Below, one piece after another: positions 44,263 to 52,787 of a stretch of 64,000 bases of DNA. Location of the stretch: positions 1-64,000 of the forward strand of contig CAYFOM010000012.1 of the NCBI GenBank assembly GCA_964344765.1, given 5' to 3'. The notes under the pieces are model-generated. The model was given only the letters and a program-made list of their open reading frames with translations, ran no database searches and was not told where the DNA came from. The DNA is from JACNIZ01 sp964344765. GTDB taxonomy: Bacteria > Planctomycetota > UBA1135. Numbering within the stretch: the first letter of the stretch is position 1; each line of letters opens with the position of its first letter. The translations under genes were made by a program, and so were the position numbers.

Positions 44263-46507
44263 GGTCGTTTTTGGGGTCTGGGCTAAGCGGACCTTGCAAG
44301 TTCACTGGATCCAGCGGCTCGGTCGCGCCATCGATTTCACCCGCCGGAGCCACCAATGCCGGACCCTGAATCAAACCAGGATCCACCATGCCGGCTTGAC
44401 CGTCTTTGAGGATGACGTCGGCAGGTGTTTCAAGCTGGAACTGAGGATCAATGATCCGCAAGCGATCCAAACCAATGGTTTCAGCTGCTTGGGCTTTTCC
44501 CTCTTCGGATAATGCTTCCAATTCCTGAAAGTCACCGATGATTTGTGGGGTGCAGAAGAAGAACAGCGTGGTTTTGTTGAGGTTTTCTTCGCGACGGCCA
44601 AACATCCAACCGATCAGCGGGATGTCGCTGAGATAGGGGATGCCGGACTCACTCTCCAACGTGTCATTCCGAACAATGCCACCAATCCACATTGTCGCGC
44701 CATCAGGAACCAACACCTCCGTTTCGATGATTCGTTTGGCCACTGCCGGCGGCAGGTCTGGATCGGAAATGGCACCGAAGGTTGAAACCTCAAGCCTGAT
44801 CGACAACCGCAAGAAGCTCGACGACGAAATCGAAGGCGTAATGTTCAGGATGATGCCTGCCTCAGACCAGTTCACACTCCCTTGTGAGATGCCCTGGCTA
44901 ACCGAAGAAGTTAGGTACGGAACTTCGTCCTTACTTTCAATCGAGGCCGGCTTGTTGTTGGAAACCAACACCGACGGCTTAGACAGCACGTTGGCGTTGC
45001 CGCTTCCTTGCGCCGCGCGCAGCAAGAACGGAATCGAGAAGCTGCCATCTGCTTGGCCTTCCAAGATGCCGGCGGTCAAGCCACCCTCAAAGATGTCGAC
45101 GGTACGGTCGCCGTTTTGGTCAGGGCCGGTCAAGCCACTGTTGGTGGTCACACTACCGGTAACCACGCCCGGGCCAGGTTCGCTAGCGTTGGCCCATTCA
45201 ATGCCGATTTCCTTGTTGAAGTCTTCCGTGATTTCAATCAAAGCTGTGGCGATCAAAACCTGCGGCTGCGGCTGATCCAAACGATCCAGCAGCATCTTCA
45301 ACTCGGCCCACTTGGAACGCGTTGCGGATACCAGCAATGAGTTGGTGTTCTCTTGGATCTCAATGACGATCTTCTGCTGACGTTCGGTAATCGTCGTACC
45401 ACTGGATCCACCAGCGTTTTGCGCATTCTGCTCCTCGGCGTGTGCTTCGCCCAAAAATTCCTTCAGCGATTCTTCCAAGTCGGCCACCGGAATGTGCTGC
45501 ACCACATACAGGTGGAAGTTGGACTCCGGCACCTCTACCCGCGTATCCAACTCGGCAATCAGATCCAAAATGCGATCCATACTTTCGGCCGACGCAGTAA
45601 TGATCAACGAGTTGTCGCGCGTCGACGCCATGATTTTGGTTTCAATCGGCACCGCCGAGGTGCCGCCACTGCTGCCACTGCGGCTACGCTGCGAAGGCAC
45701 GACGCGGTTAGCTTCATACTGATCAAGGTCTTCGACAATCTCAGTGAGCAACTCCGACATCTCTTCGGCGCTGGCCTCTTCCAGGCGCACCTTCTTAAAC
45801 ACCGGCTGCTCAATCTCCGGCTTGACGTCGAGGTATTGCACAAAGCGCACCGCGGCGGCAACCAACGGACCATAACCGTTAATCATCAATGCCTGGTCGG
45901 TGGTTAGCGCTTGCACCGAGTTGTTGGCGTTGGTGCCGAACAACTTGCTCAACGCAATCGAAATGCCGCCCGGATCGACGTGCTTCAGCTTCACCACCGT
46001 GGCGATGTAGATACCAGGCTGGTTGGCGAAGAAAGCGGTCTCTTCTGGTTCGATCAGCTTGGCGTTGGCAGTCACCGTCGGGTTGACCGCAGTGCCGCTG
46101 ATCTTGTCGGCGGTGATCATCGTCACCATCAAGTCGCCGGAGCCTTGCTCCACGCACACCAAGCCGTTGATCTTCATCATCGTTTGGAAGAACGAGTAGA
46201 AGTCGGTGCGCTTAATGCGCATGGTGCCGATCAGCACCACCGGGTTTTCCAACCGTTGGGTAACGTTGTTGGAATCGCCATCGATGGTGAAGACGCGACC
46301 GGTGAAGCCTTCGCACAGCTTGATGAACTGGTCATAGCGAAGCTGTTCGCCGTCGGTCTGGTTGAAGTGCAGCTTGACGTAGTCTCCATCCTCGGTGGCG
46401 ATGCCGGCCGGGATTTCGGTTTCGGTTGCAGCAGGATCTGTCACGGGGGCCTGCGCAAGCAGGGGTGCCGAGAGCAGAGCGGTTATGAACGTGAATGTCA
46501 GCAACAT
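44255..46507 (-). CDS. gspD: Type II secretion secretin GspD
   Basis: Forms the outer-membrane channel. I placed the start at the ATG giving MLLTFTFITALLSAPLLAQA, a clear signal peptide, because a promoter at 46560-46588 would leave a short leader containing GGGAG; the frame runs further upstream (ATG 46552, TTG 46588). The 750-residue product has N0-N3 ring domains (KLKHVDPGGISIALSKLFG, ARDN-like STRDNSLIITAS), and the secretin core with VLIATALIEIT, NANVLSKPSVLVSNN and the closing TTLFFFCTPQII. The C-terminal 70 residues are acidic. First gene of the D-J operon. No GspC or pilotin is evident. Confidence 0.92.
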   Translation of the reverse strand: MLLTFTFITALLSAPLLAQAPVTDPAATETEIPAGIATEDGDYVKLHFNQTDGEQLRYDQFIKLCEGFTGRVFTIDGDSNNVTQRLENPVVLIGTMRIKRTDFYSFFQTMMKINGLVCVEQGSGDLMVTMITADKISGTAVNPTVTANAKLIEPEETAFFANQPGIYIATVVKLKHVDPGGISIALSKLFGTNANNSVQALTTDQALMINGYGPLVAAAVRFVQYLDVKPEIEQPVFKKVRLEEASAEEMSELLTEIVEDLDQYEANRVVPSQRSRSGSSGGTSAVPIETKIMASTRDNSLIITASAESMDRILDLIAELDTRVEVPESNFHLYVVQHIPVADLEESLKEFLGEAHAEEQNAQNAGGSSGTTITERQQKIVIEIQENTNSLLVSATRSKWAELKMLLDRLDQPQPQVLIATALIEITEDFNKEIGIEWANASEPGPGVVTGSVTTNSGLTGPDQNGDRTVDIFEGGLTAGILEGQADGSFSIPFLLRAAQGSGNANVLSKPSVLVSNNKPASIESKDEVPYLTSSVSQGISQGSVNWSEAGIILNITPSISSSSFLRLSIRLEVSTFGAISDPDLPPAVAKRIIETEVLVPDGATMWIGGIVRNDTLESESGIPYLSDIPLIGWMFGRREENLNKTTLFFFCTPQIIGDFQELEALSEEGKAQAAETIGLDRLRIIDPQFQLETPADVILKDGQAGMVDPGLIQGPALVAPAGEIDGATEPLDPVNLQGPLSPDPKNDRD

Positions 46508-46559
46508 GCGTGGGGTACTCCCAAAGCTAAGGCGGTCGATCGCAGCAGCCATGTGCAAA

Positions 46560-46588
46560 AGTTTACGCCTTGCAACGGTTGAACTCAA
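46560..46588 (-). promoter_or_regulatory. Putative sigma70-type promoter of the gsp operon
   Basis: On the minus strand, TTGAGT (46583-46588) and TAAACT (46560-46565) are 17 bases apart. Transcription would start near 46552, leaving about 45 bases of leader before the gspD ATG at 46507. It lies in the divergent gap with the PTS IIA gene. Confidence 0.5.
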
Positions 46589-46666
46589 AGGTCGAAGTTT
46601 GCAGGATTTGCGGTCCGAATGTAGCTAATCTAGAGCCGCAGAAACACTGACCACCTCGTTGCCGCC

Positions 46667-47116
46667 GTGCCCCTCTCCGAACACCTATCCGTCAGCTCCG
46701 TTTTGCTGGCGCCCAAAGTCGCCAACAAGTGGGAACTCATGGATCAAATGGTTGAACATTTGGTCGCTGAGGGCACGTTGAGCAAAGAGCTGGAACAGCC
46801 GGCCAAAGCCGCGTTGGTTGAACGCGAGCGGAGTGTCTCCACCGGCATGGAACAAGGTATCGCGGTTCCACACGCCTCGCTGGACGAATTAGATTGTCTC
46901 AAGGTTGCGATGGCGCTGGTTCCGCCCGGTTTGGAGTTCGAATCGGTGGATGGCAAACCGGCACAAATCATCATGTGCCTGCTCGTGCCCAAAGCCGAGA
47001 AACTCCTGCATCTGTCTACACTTACGGAGATTGCGCGACGTCTGGGAGAAGCCTCTTTCCGCAACAAATTGCTGGCCTGTAACAACCCCGACGAGGCCGT
47101 AGCCTGCTGGGCTTAA
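46667..47116 (+). CDS. PTS EIIA domain protein (PtsN/fructose type)
   Basis: A 149-residue stand-alone EIIA of the fructose/nitrogen-PTS family. The phosphorylated histidine is H69 in STGMEQGIAVPHA, with the family context ERERSVSTG before it. Strands and helices continue through the usual length (VPKAEKLLHLSTLTEIARRL matches the H(L)xxLxxIARxL block). Such proteins act mostly as regulators rather than transporters; no EIIB/EIIC is nearby. The start is GTG. It is convergent with the Sua5 fusion gene and the two overlap by 4 bases. Confidence 0.85.
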   Translation: MPLSEHLSVSSVLLAPKVANKWELMDQMVEHLVAEGTLSKELEQPAKAALVERERSVSTGMEQGIAVPHASLDELDCLKVAMALVPPGLEFESVDGKPAQIIMCLLVPKAEKLLHLSTLTEIARRLGEASFRNKLLACNNPDEAVACWA

Positions 47117-48234
47117 GCCTCGGCTGTTACAAGAGTTTGACCACTTTCTGGCCACTGCTGCCAGCGTTCGATCCAGGCATGGCTGGCGGCGGTCAAATGT
47201 TCGCGCGTCAGGCGGTATTGAGGCAGGTCGTAACCGTAAGGATCGGGCACCGCGCGGCCGCTTGGATCCATCAACACCGCAGTCACATTGGGCGGTAGAG
47301 CTTGCAGGTGGGAGGGACTCATGGCCAGCACCAAATCCCACGGTTGCTCCAGTGCGTCGTAAACCGATTGACTGCGATGAGATTGCAGGTCCAAACCCAC
47401 TTCGGCTGCGGCTTGGATGGAATTTGGATTGGCGCTGTCGCCGCCGTAGACCGACGTGCCGGCCGACGCGATCTCCCAGCCTAATTCGCTGAGTTGCTCG
47501 ACCGGAACCTGCCAAGCATCGGCGATGCTTTGGCGCAGGATGACCTCTGCCAGCGGTGAACGGCAGGTGTTCCCGGTGCAAATCACCAGAATCCGCATGC
47601 CGACCTTGGGAAACTGCAAATCGTCGCGGCGGCGGTGCCAGTGCGGTAACGGCTGAAACTCGAGTACCGCCGAAGCTTGCCCGCGCGTGTCGGCGGCGGC
47701 GGGGGCGTCGGCAAACCCTTCGGGCATGCCATTCCAAACATCAGGATTTTGCTGCAGCCACTCAGCCAAGGCTGCGCCCGTCAGCGGGGCTTCGCCGGAT
47801 TGATTGACCGAGCTCATCCACAACGGCGCCGGCGCATGCTGCATCCAAGCGTGGTAATCGGCGCATTGCGGTAGACGAAATCCCAGTGCCGGCCACGGCA
47901 ATTCGAACGGTGCATTCAACCATGCGCTTGGCACAACCACGGTGATCGGGCCTGGCAGAACGCGGTGCAACCATGCCGGCAATCCCGGCGGCGGATTCTG
48001 AATCCAATCGCGCAATTCATCGGCCGCGCGCAAATGAAGGCTAAATGGCCGCGTCAACGGCGACTGCTTGCGTTCGGCCAAGCGCTGGGCGGCGTCGGCA
48101 TGGTCGGCTAAAACGCCGATGCCGGGGATGGTGTCAGTCGGCAAAACGACCGCATTGCCGGCTGCCAAGTGTTGTTGGAAGCGCTGTACGTCTTGCGGCG
48201 ACGTCGGCGAGGTTGCGGGAGTTGGGCAGGCCAT
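47113..48234 (-). CDS. Fusion of Sua5/TsaC threonylcarbamoyl-AMP synthase and LMW protein tyrosine phosphatase
   Basis: Two enzymes in 373 residues. Residues about 15-205 are a YrdC/Sua5 domain: VVLPTDTIPGIGVLA, the K-x-x-P-x-x-RP segment KQSPLTRPFSLH, LPGPITVVVPS and SVNQSGE, which make threonylcarbamoyl-AMP for t6A37 of tRNA. Residues 213-373 are a low-molecular-weight phosphatase: VICTGNTCRSPLAE with nucleophile C219 and R225, and the general-acid VPDPYG. Sua5 and LMW phosphatase genes are neighbours in some Firmicutes, so the fusion may reflect a lasting link. M213 could be an internal start. The YrdC part is rather divergent; activity should not be assumed. Confidence 0.85.
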   Translation of the reverse strand: MACPTPATSPTSPQDVQRFQQHLAAGNAVVLPTDTIPGIGVLADHADAAQRLAERKQSPLTRPFSLHLRAADELRDWIQNPPPGLPAWLHRVLPGPITVVVPSAWLNAPFELPWPALGFRLPQCADYHAWMQHAPAPLWMSSVNQSGEAPLTGAALAEWLQQNPDVWNGMPEGFADAPAAADTRGQASAVLEFQPLPHWHRRRDDLQFPKVGMRILVICTGNTCRSPLAEVILRQSIADAWQVPVEQLSELGWEIASAGTSVYGGDSANPNSIQAAAEVGLDLQSHRSQSVYDALEQPWDLVLAMSPSHLQALPPNVTAVLMDPSGRAVPDPYGYDLPQYRLTREHLTAASHAWIERWQQWPESGQTLVTAEA

Positions 48235-48263
48235 GGCGACTGAGGCAAGTATTCTAGGCGCCC

Positions 48264-48980
48264 GTGGGTACTCCTCCTAACCAGCCACCTGCTTTAGAAC
48301 CGGAAGCGTTGTCGCGACTGGCCGGCGGCTTGGCGCATGAGTTGAAAAACCCGCTAAGCACGCTGTCGCTGCATTTGGCATTGCTGCGCGAGGAGTGGGC
48401 CGATGAAAGCGGACCCAAAGCCGGCCGCACGGTGCGCACGCTGGATACTTTGCAGGTCGAAGTGGGGCGCTTGAACGAGATCTTGGAGGACTTTTTGCGC
48501 TTCGCCCGCACCGACGAGATTGAGCTCAAGCAAGAGTCGTTGAACGAATTGGTCGAAGAGGTGGTGCGTTTTGTTTTGCCGGAAGCGCAGGCGCAGGGCG
48601 TGCAGCTGGAGACCTTTCTTGATCTGGAGCAGCCGATGCTTCAGCTCGATCGCGGCCGCATGAAACAGGTGATTTTGAACCTGCTGATCAATGCCCGCCA
48701 AGCGATGGAGGGGCGGGAAAGTGGGCGCATCACCATTATTACGCGGCCGGATTCGTCGGCGGATTTGGGCGTGATGTTGGAGATCGTCGACGACGGTCCG
48801 GGCATGACCGCCGAGACCTTGCAGCAGTGTTTCGACATTTATTATTCGTCGAAGCGCGGCGGCAGCGGCTTGGGGTTGGCGTTGGTGCGGCGCGTGGTCG
48901 AAGCCCACGGCGGTCAGGTGGAAATTCAAAGCTCGCCCGGCCACGGCACCCGCGTGATGATTCGTTTGCCGCGGGATTAG
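48264..48980 (+). CDS. Sensor-less histidine kinase
   Basis: A 238-residue kinase with a complete core and almost nothing ahead of it. HisKA: phosphoacceptor H25 in GGLAHELKNPLSTL. HATPase: N box NLLINARQAM, G1 DDGPGM and G2 GSGLGLALVRRVVEAHGG. No PAS, GAF or membrane segment precedes H25, so input must come from a partner or from other kinase domains. The start is GTG. It is followed 28 bases later by the NtrC-type regulator, its probable target. Confidence 0.88.
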   Translation: MGTPPNQPPALEPEALSRLAGGLAHELKNPLSTLSLHLALLREEWADESGPKAGRTVRTLDTLQVEVGRLNEILEDFLRFARTDEIELKQESLNELVEEVVRFVLPEAQAQGVQLETFLDLEQPMLQLDRGRMKQVILNLLINARQAMEGRESGRITIITRPDSSADLGVMLEIVDDGPGMTAETLQQCFDIYYSSKRGGSGLGLALVRRVVEAHGGQVEIQSSPGHGTRVMIRLPRD

Positions 48981-48995
48981 CTTTCAGCGGGCTGT

Positions 48996-49001
48996 TAAAA
49001 T
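48996..49001 (+). promoter_or_regulatory. Possible extended -10 box of the NtrC-type regulator
   Basis: TGT then TAAAAT, 7 bases before the ATG at 49009, would start a transcript almost at the start codon. No good -35 is seen at the usual distance, and the sequence after the box is GC-rich. Weak evidence. Confidence 0.3.
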
Positions 49002-49008
49002 CCCCGCC

Positions 49009-50640
49009 ATGGCCAGCTCCCGGGTCCGCATTTTGATCGTCGAGGATGACGTCGCTCACGCCGAAGCGCTGCAGATGGCGTTGGAGGCGGAAGATTACGA
49101 CGTCGAATGCGCGATCGACACCAACTCGGCGCTGGATCGGTTGCGGGCGCGCGATTTCGACTTGGTGCTAACCGATTTAGTGCTCGGCGATCGCGATGGC
49201 TTGGAGTTACTGCGGGAAGCGCGGCGCATGCTGCCGGATCTATCGGTGTTTTTGATCACCGGTCATGGCTCCATCGAAACCGCGGTGCGCGCCATGCGCG
49301 AGGGCGCTGCCGACTATCTGACCAAGCCGGTCAACCTCGCGGAACTGCGTACCCGCGTGGCACGTGAGGTCGAAAAACGCGAATTGGCCGCCGACAACCA
49401 AGCGCTGCGCGCCGAGCTGGATACGCGCTTTGGTTTGGAAGGAATCATCGGCAACTCGCCGAAGGTGCGTTACGTGTTCGACCTGGTTCGCCAAGCCGGG
49501 CCGACCGACGCCACCGTGCTGCTGCTCGGTGAATCCGGCACCGGCAAAGAATTGTTTGCGCGCGCATGTCATCGCCTGTCGCCGCGCAACAAACGCCGCT
49601 TCGTTGCGATCAACTGCGCGGCAATGACCGATACACTGATCGAATCGGAGTTGTTCGGTCACATCAAGGGTGCGTTCACCGGCGCGAATACGGCCAAAGA
49701 AGGCAAGTTCCAATACGCCGACGGCGGCACGCTATTCCTCGACGAAATCGGCGATATGCCGATGGCCACGCAGGCCAAATTGCTGCGTGTATTGGAAGAA
49801 GGCGAACTGACTCCGGTCGGCGCCAATGAGCCGGTCAGGGTCGATGTGCGCATCATTGCCGCAACCAATCAAAACCTGCTCGAACGCGTCGAAGCCGGCA
49901 AGTTCCGCCGCGATCTTTATTACCGCTTGGCGGTTGTCACCATGTTGCTGCCGACCTTGCGCGAGCGTCTCGAAGACTTCGCGCTGCTGACCGATCACTT
50001 CCGCCGGCAGTTTAGCGACAAGCACCAAAAAGAAGTCGAGAGCGTGCACGAAGACGTGCTGGCATATTTCCGCGGCTACCACTGGCCCGGCAACGTGCGC
50101 GAGTTGCGCAATGCGATTGAAACCATGGTCGTGCTTGACCGTGACGGCGTGTTGGGCATGGATGACTTGCCGATTTTCCTACGCCAAGTCGCCGGCACCG
50201 TGCAGACCGCACTTCCTTTGCCTTCCGAGAGGGATGCAGGTCCGGGATCCGCCAGTCAAGGCCAGGTCATTCCGGCTCAGCAAGTCCCGGGTTATCCCGG
50301 ACAAACTCAAGCGATGCCACCCGGCCAAGGTCAGATGATTCCCCCGGGCCAGGGTCAGGTGATTCCTGCCGGCCAAGGCCAAGTCCTTCCATCGGGCCAA
50401 GGCCAAGTGATCCCACCGGGTCAGGGACAAGTCATGCCGCCCGGCGAAGAGGTGTATGACGTCGTCGATATGGGCTATCAGCTGGTTGGCAAAAGCCTCA
50501 GCGAGGTCGAGCGCGATTTGATCGCCGAAACCCTCGACGCCCTAGGCGGCAATCGCCAGAAGGTGGCTGAGCAACTGGGGATCGGCGAACGCACCCTGTA
50601 CCGCAAGATCAAGGAATACCAGCTCGGCGATCGCGGTTAA
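49009..50640 (+). CDS. NtrC-type sigma54 response regulator with repeat linker
   Basis: The 543 residues contain a receiver (phosphorylated D56 in LVLTDLVLGD), an AAA+ domain (Walker A GESGTGKE; sigma54-contact GAFTGA at 221-226; Walker B LFLDEIGDMP; arginine-finger region), then a linker of about 70 residues made of six near-identical 8-residue units such as QVIPPGQG, and a C-terminal Fis-type helix-turn-helix (AETLDALGGNRQKVAEQLGIGERTLYRKI). Linkers of NtrC proteins are normally short and irregular. It follows the kinase gene, so they are a probable two-component pair. Targets unknown. Confidence 0.9.
   Translation: MASSRVRILIVEDDVAHAEALQMALEAEDYDVECAIDTNSALDRLRARDFDLVLTDLVLGDRDGLELLREARRMLPDLSVFLITGHGSIETAVRAMREGAADYLTKPVNLAELRTRVAREVEKRELAADNQALRAELDTRFGLEGIIGNSPKVRYVFDLVRQAGPTDATVLLLGESGTGKELFARACHRLSPRNKRRFVAINCAAMTDTLIESELFGHIKGAFTGANTAKEGKFQYADGGTLFLDEIGDMPMATQAKLLRVLEEGELTPVGANEPVRVDVRIIAATNQNLLERVEAGKFRRDLYYRLAVVTMLLPTLRERLEDFALLTDHFRRQFSDKHQKEVESVHEDVLAYFRGYHWPGNVRELRNAIETMVVLDRDGVLGMDDLPIFLRQVAGTVQTALPLPSERDAGPGSASQGQVIPAQQVPGYPGQTQAMPPGQGQMIPPGQGQVIPAGQGQVLPSGQGQVIPPGQGQVMPPGEEVYDVVDMGYQLVGKSLSEVERDLIAETLDALGGNRQKVAEQLGIGERTLYRKIKEYQLGDRG
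50308..50445 (+). repeat. Tandem 24-base repeat inside the NtrC-type gene
   Basis: Five full 24-base units plus an 18-base partial unit, in frame, encode QxxPxGQG. Third-position differences between units show the array is old enough to have diverged. A further degenerate copy lies just upstream near 50263. Confidence 0.85.
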
Positions 50641-50778
50641 GGGCGAATCGACGGCCGCTGGAGCGGGTGACGTCGGCCTCGGCCACGTCGGCAGGTTGGT
50701 AGGCCATTTTGGAGGTCTGAGAGGGCGGATTTCTGCCATATCGGCAGCAAATTCAAGGGAATGGCGATGGCACAAAGT

Positions 50779-50806
50779 TTGCCAATTTGGGGGAGCCAAT
50801 AGGCAA
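50779..50806 (+). promoter_or_regulatory. Hairpin in the dnaK leader
   Basis: TTGCC (50779-50783) pairs with GGCAA (50802-50806), and TTGG (50787-50790) pairs with CCAA (50796-50799), just ahead of the dnaK start at 50816. The rest of the 175-base leader has no CIRCE element and no clear promoter that I could place. Confidence 0.35.
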
Positions 50807-50815
50807 CTAAGAAAA

Positions 50816-52747
50816 ATGGGCAAAATCATCGGAATCGACTTGGGTACCACCAACAGCGTTGTCGCCGTTTTGGAAGGCGGCGAGGCAAAGGTGATCCCGA
50901 ACAAAGAAGGCAACCGCACCACGCCTTCGGTCGTGGCATTCCAGGACAACGGCCAGCGTTTGGTCGGCGGTCCGGCCAAGCGCCAAGCGGTTACCAACCC
51001 TTCGCACACCGTGTTCTCGGTCAAGCGTTTCATGGGCCGCCGCCACGAGGAGGTCAGCTCGGAAGAGCGCATGGTGCCTTACACCATCGAGGGCGCACCG
51101 AAGGAGCTGGTCAAAATCAAGATCGGCGATCAAAGCTTTACGCCGCCGGAGATCTCTTCGTACGTGCTGGCTTATCTGAAGGAATGCGCCGAGGATTACC
51201 TAGGCGACAAGGTCACTGAAGCGGTGATCACGGTGCCGGCTTACTTCAACGACTCGCAGCGTCAGGCGACCAAGGACGCCGGCAAGGTTGCGGGACTGGA
51301 AGTCAAGCGCATCATCAACGAGCCGACTGCTGCAGCTTTGGCTTATGGCTTGGACAAGGACAAGTCCGGACGCATCGCCGTGTTCGACTTGGGCGGCGGT
51401 ACCTTTGACATCTCCATTCTGGACATCGGCGAAGGCGTCTTTGAAGTGTTGGCCACCAACGGCGACACTCACCTCGGTGGTGATGACTTCGACAAGACTT
51501 TGATCGATTGGGTTGCCGACGACTTCCAGAACGAAAACGGCATCGACCTGCGTCAGGATCCGATGGCGTTGCAGCGCTTGAAGGAAGCTTGTGAAAAAGC
51601 CAAGTGCGAGTTGTCGTCCGGCACCGAAACGCAGATCAACCTGCCGTTTATTACCGCCGACGCATCCGGTCCTAAGCACTTGATGCAAACGCTGTCGCGC
51701 GCCAAGTTCGAATCGCTTTGCGCCGACCTGTTCGAGCGCACCAAGATTCCGTGCGTCAACGCGCTGAAGGATGCCGGCTTGAACGCTTCCGATGTCGCCG
51801 AAGTGATCCTGGTGGGTGGTTCGACCCGGATCCCGAAGGTGCAGGACATCGTGCAAGAGGTGTTCGGCAAAGAAGCCAACAAGTCGGTGAACCCGGATGA
51901 GGTCGTTTCGATGGGCGCCGCCATTCAAGGCGGTCAGCTGTCCGGTGACCTGGAAAGCGACTTGGTGCTGCTCGATGTCACCCCGTTGTCGTTGGGGATC
52001 GAAACCTACGGCGGCGTGATGACGGTGATGATCCCGCGCAACACCACCATTCCGTCGTCGAAAAAGGAAACCTTCACCACCGCTGCCGACAACCAGCCGG
52101 CGGTAGACGTCAAGGTGTTCCAAGGCGAACGTTCGATGGCCAACGACAACCGTTTGCTGTCGACCTTCAAGCTCGACGGCATTCCGCCGGCACCGCGCGG
52201 TGTACCGCAGATTGAGGTTGAATTCGACATCGATGCCGACGGCATTCTGCACGTGCGCGCTACCGATCAAGCTTCCGGCAAGGAGCACAAGGTGCGCATC
52301 GAGCAGGGCTCCGGGATCTCGGATGAAGATATCGAGCGCATGAAGGAAGAAGCCGAGCGCTTCAAGGAGCAGGATGAAAAAGCCAAGGATGTCGCTGAGA
52401 AGCGCAACACGGCTGATCAACTGGTCCACCAGGCGCGCAAGCTGGTCAAGGAGCACGAAGACAAGCTCGAGGATGCCGATAAGGAGTCCATCGAAAGCAA
52501 GGCTTCGGCTTTGGAAGAGGTGCTCAAGGGCGAAGATCTGAGTCAGGTCGAGAGCCTGTCCGAGGACCTGCAAGAGACCATGACCAAGCTCGGTGAAAAG
52601 CTGTACGCAGCCAGTTCGCAAACCGTCGGTGCCGGTGCGCCGGGCGGGCCTGGCGGCCCGGGAGGTCCGGGCGGACCAGGTCAAGCCGAGGCGTCGTCCG
52701 ATGACGATGGCACGGTGGTTGATGCGGACTACGAGGTGAAGGAGTAA
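50816..52747 (+). CDS. dnaK: Molecular chaperone DnaK (Hsp70)
   Basis: ATP-driven chaperone for nascent and stressed proteins. I used the ATG giving MGKIIGIDLGTTNSVVAV; the frame runs 40 codons upstream without homology. The 643-residue product shows phosphate loop 1 GIDLGTTNS, EPTAAALAYGLD, FDLGGGTFDIS, VGGSTRIPKVQ, the interdomain linker DVTPLSLGIET, and a Gly/Pro-rich tail (GGPGGPGGPGG) before the usual acidic EVKE ending. No grpE, dnaJ or hrcA is adjacent. Confidence 0.97.
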   Translation: MGKIIGIDLGTTNSVVAVLEGGEAKVIPNKEGNRTTPSVVAFQDNGQRLVGGPAKRQAVTNPSHTVFSVKRFMGRRHEEVSSEERMVPYTIEGAPKELVKIKIGDQSFTPPEISSYVLAYLKECAEDYLGDKVTEAVITVPAYFNDSQRQATKDAGKVAGLEVKRIINEPTAAALAYGLDKDKSGRIAVFDLGGGTFDISILDIGEGVFEVLATNGDTHLGGDDFDKTLIDWVADDFQNENGIDLRQDPMALQRLKEACEKAKCELSSGTETQINLPFITADASGPKHLMQTLSRAKFESLCADLFERTKIPCVNALKDAGLNASDVAEVILVGGSTRIPKVQDIVQEVFGKEANKSVNPDEVVSMGAAIQGGQLSGDLESDLVLLDVTPLSLGIETYGGVMTVMIPRNTTIPSSKKETFTTAADNQPAVDVKVFQGERSMANDNRLLSTFKLDGIPPAPRGVPQIEVEFDIDADGILHVRATDQASGKEHKVRIEQGSGISDEDIERMKEEAERFKEQDEKAKDVAEKRNTADQLVHQARKLVKEHEDKLEDADKESIESKASALEEVLKGEDLSQVESLSEDLQETMTKLGEKLYAASSQTVGAGAPGGPGGPGGPGGPGQAEASSDDDGTVVDADYEVKE

Positions 52748-52787
52748 CCTGTCAGCCAGTGGCGGGGCCGTCACCCCGCACCGACTG

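Noticed and set aside
50308..50445. CRISPR array
   Set aside because: The 24-base units have no spacers and are in frame with a regulator gene.
50641..50815. CIRCE element upstream of dnaK
   Set aside because: The TTAGCACTC-N9-GAGTGCTAA pattern is absent.
51200..52774. 524-residue open frame antisense to dnaK
   Set aside because: Same reasoning; complete DnaK is on the other strand. Several other long antisense frames (ahcY, sucC, mnmA) were rejected for the same cause.
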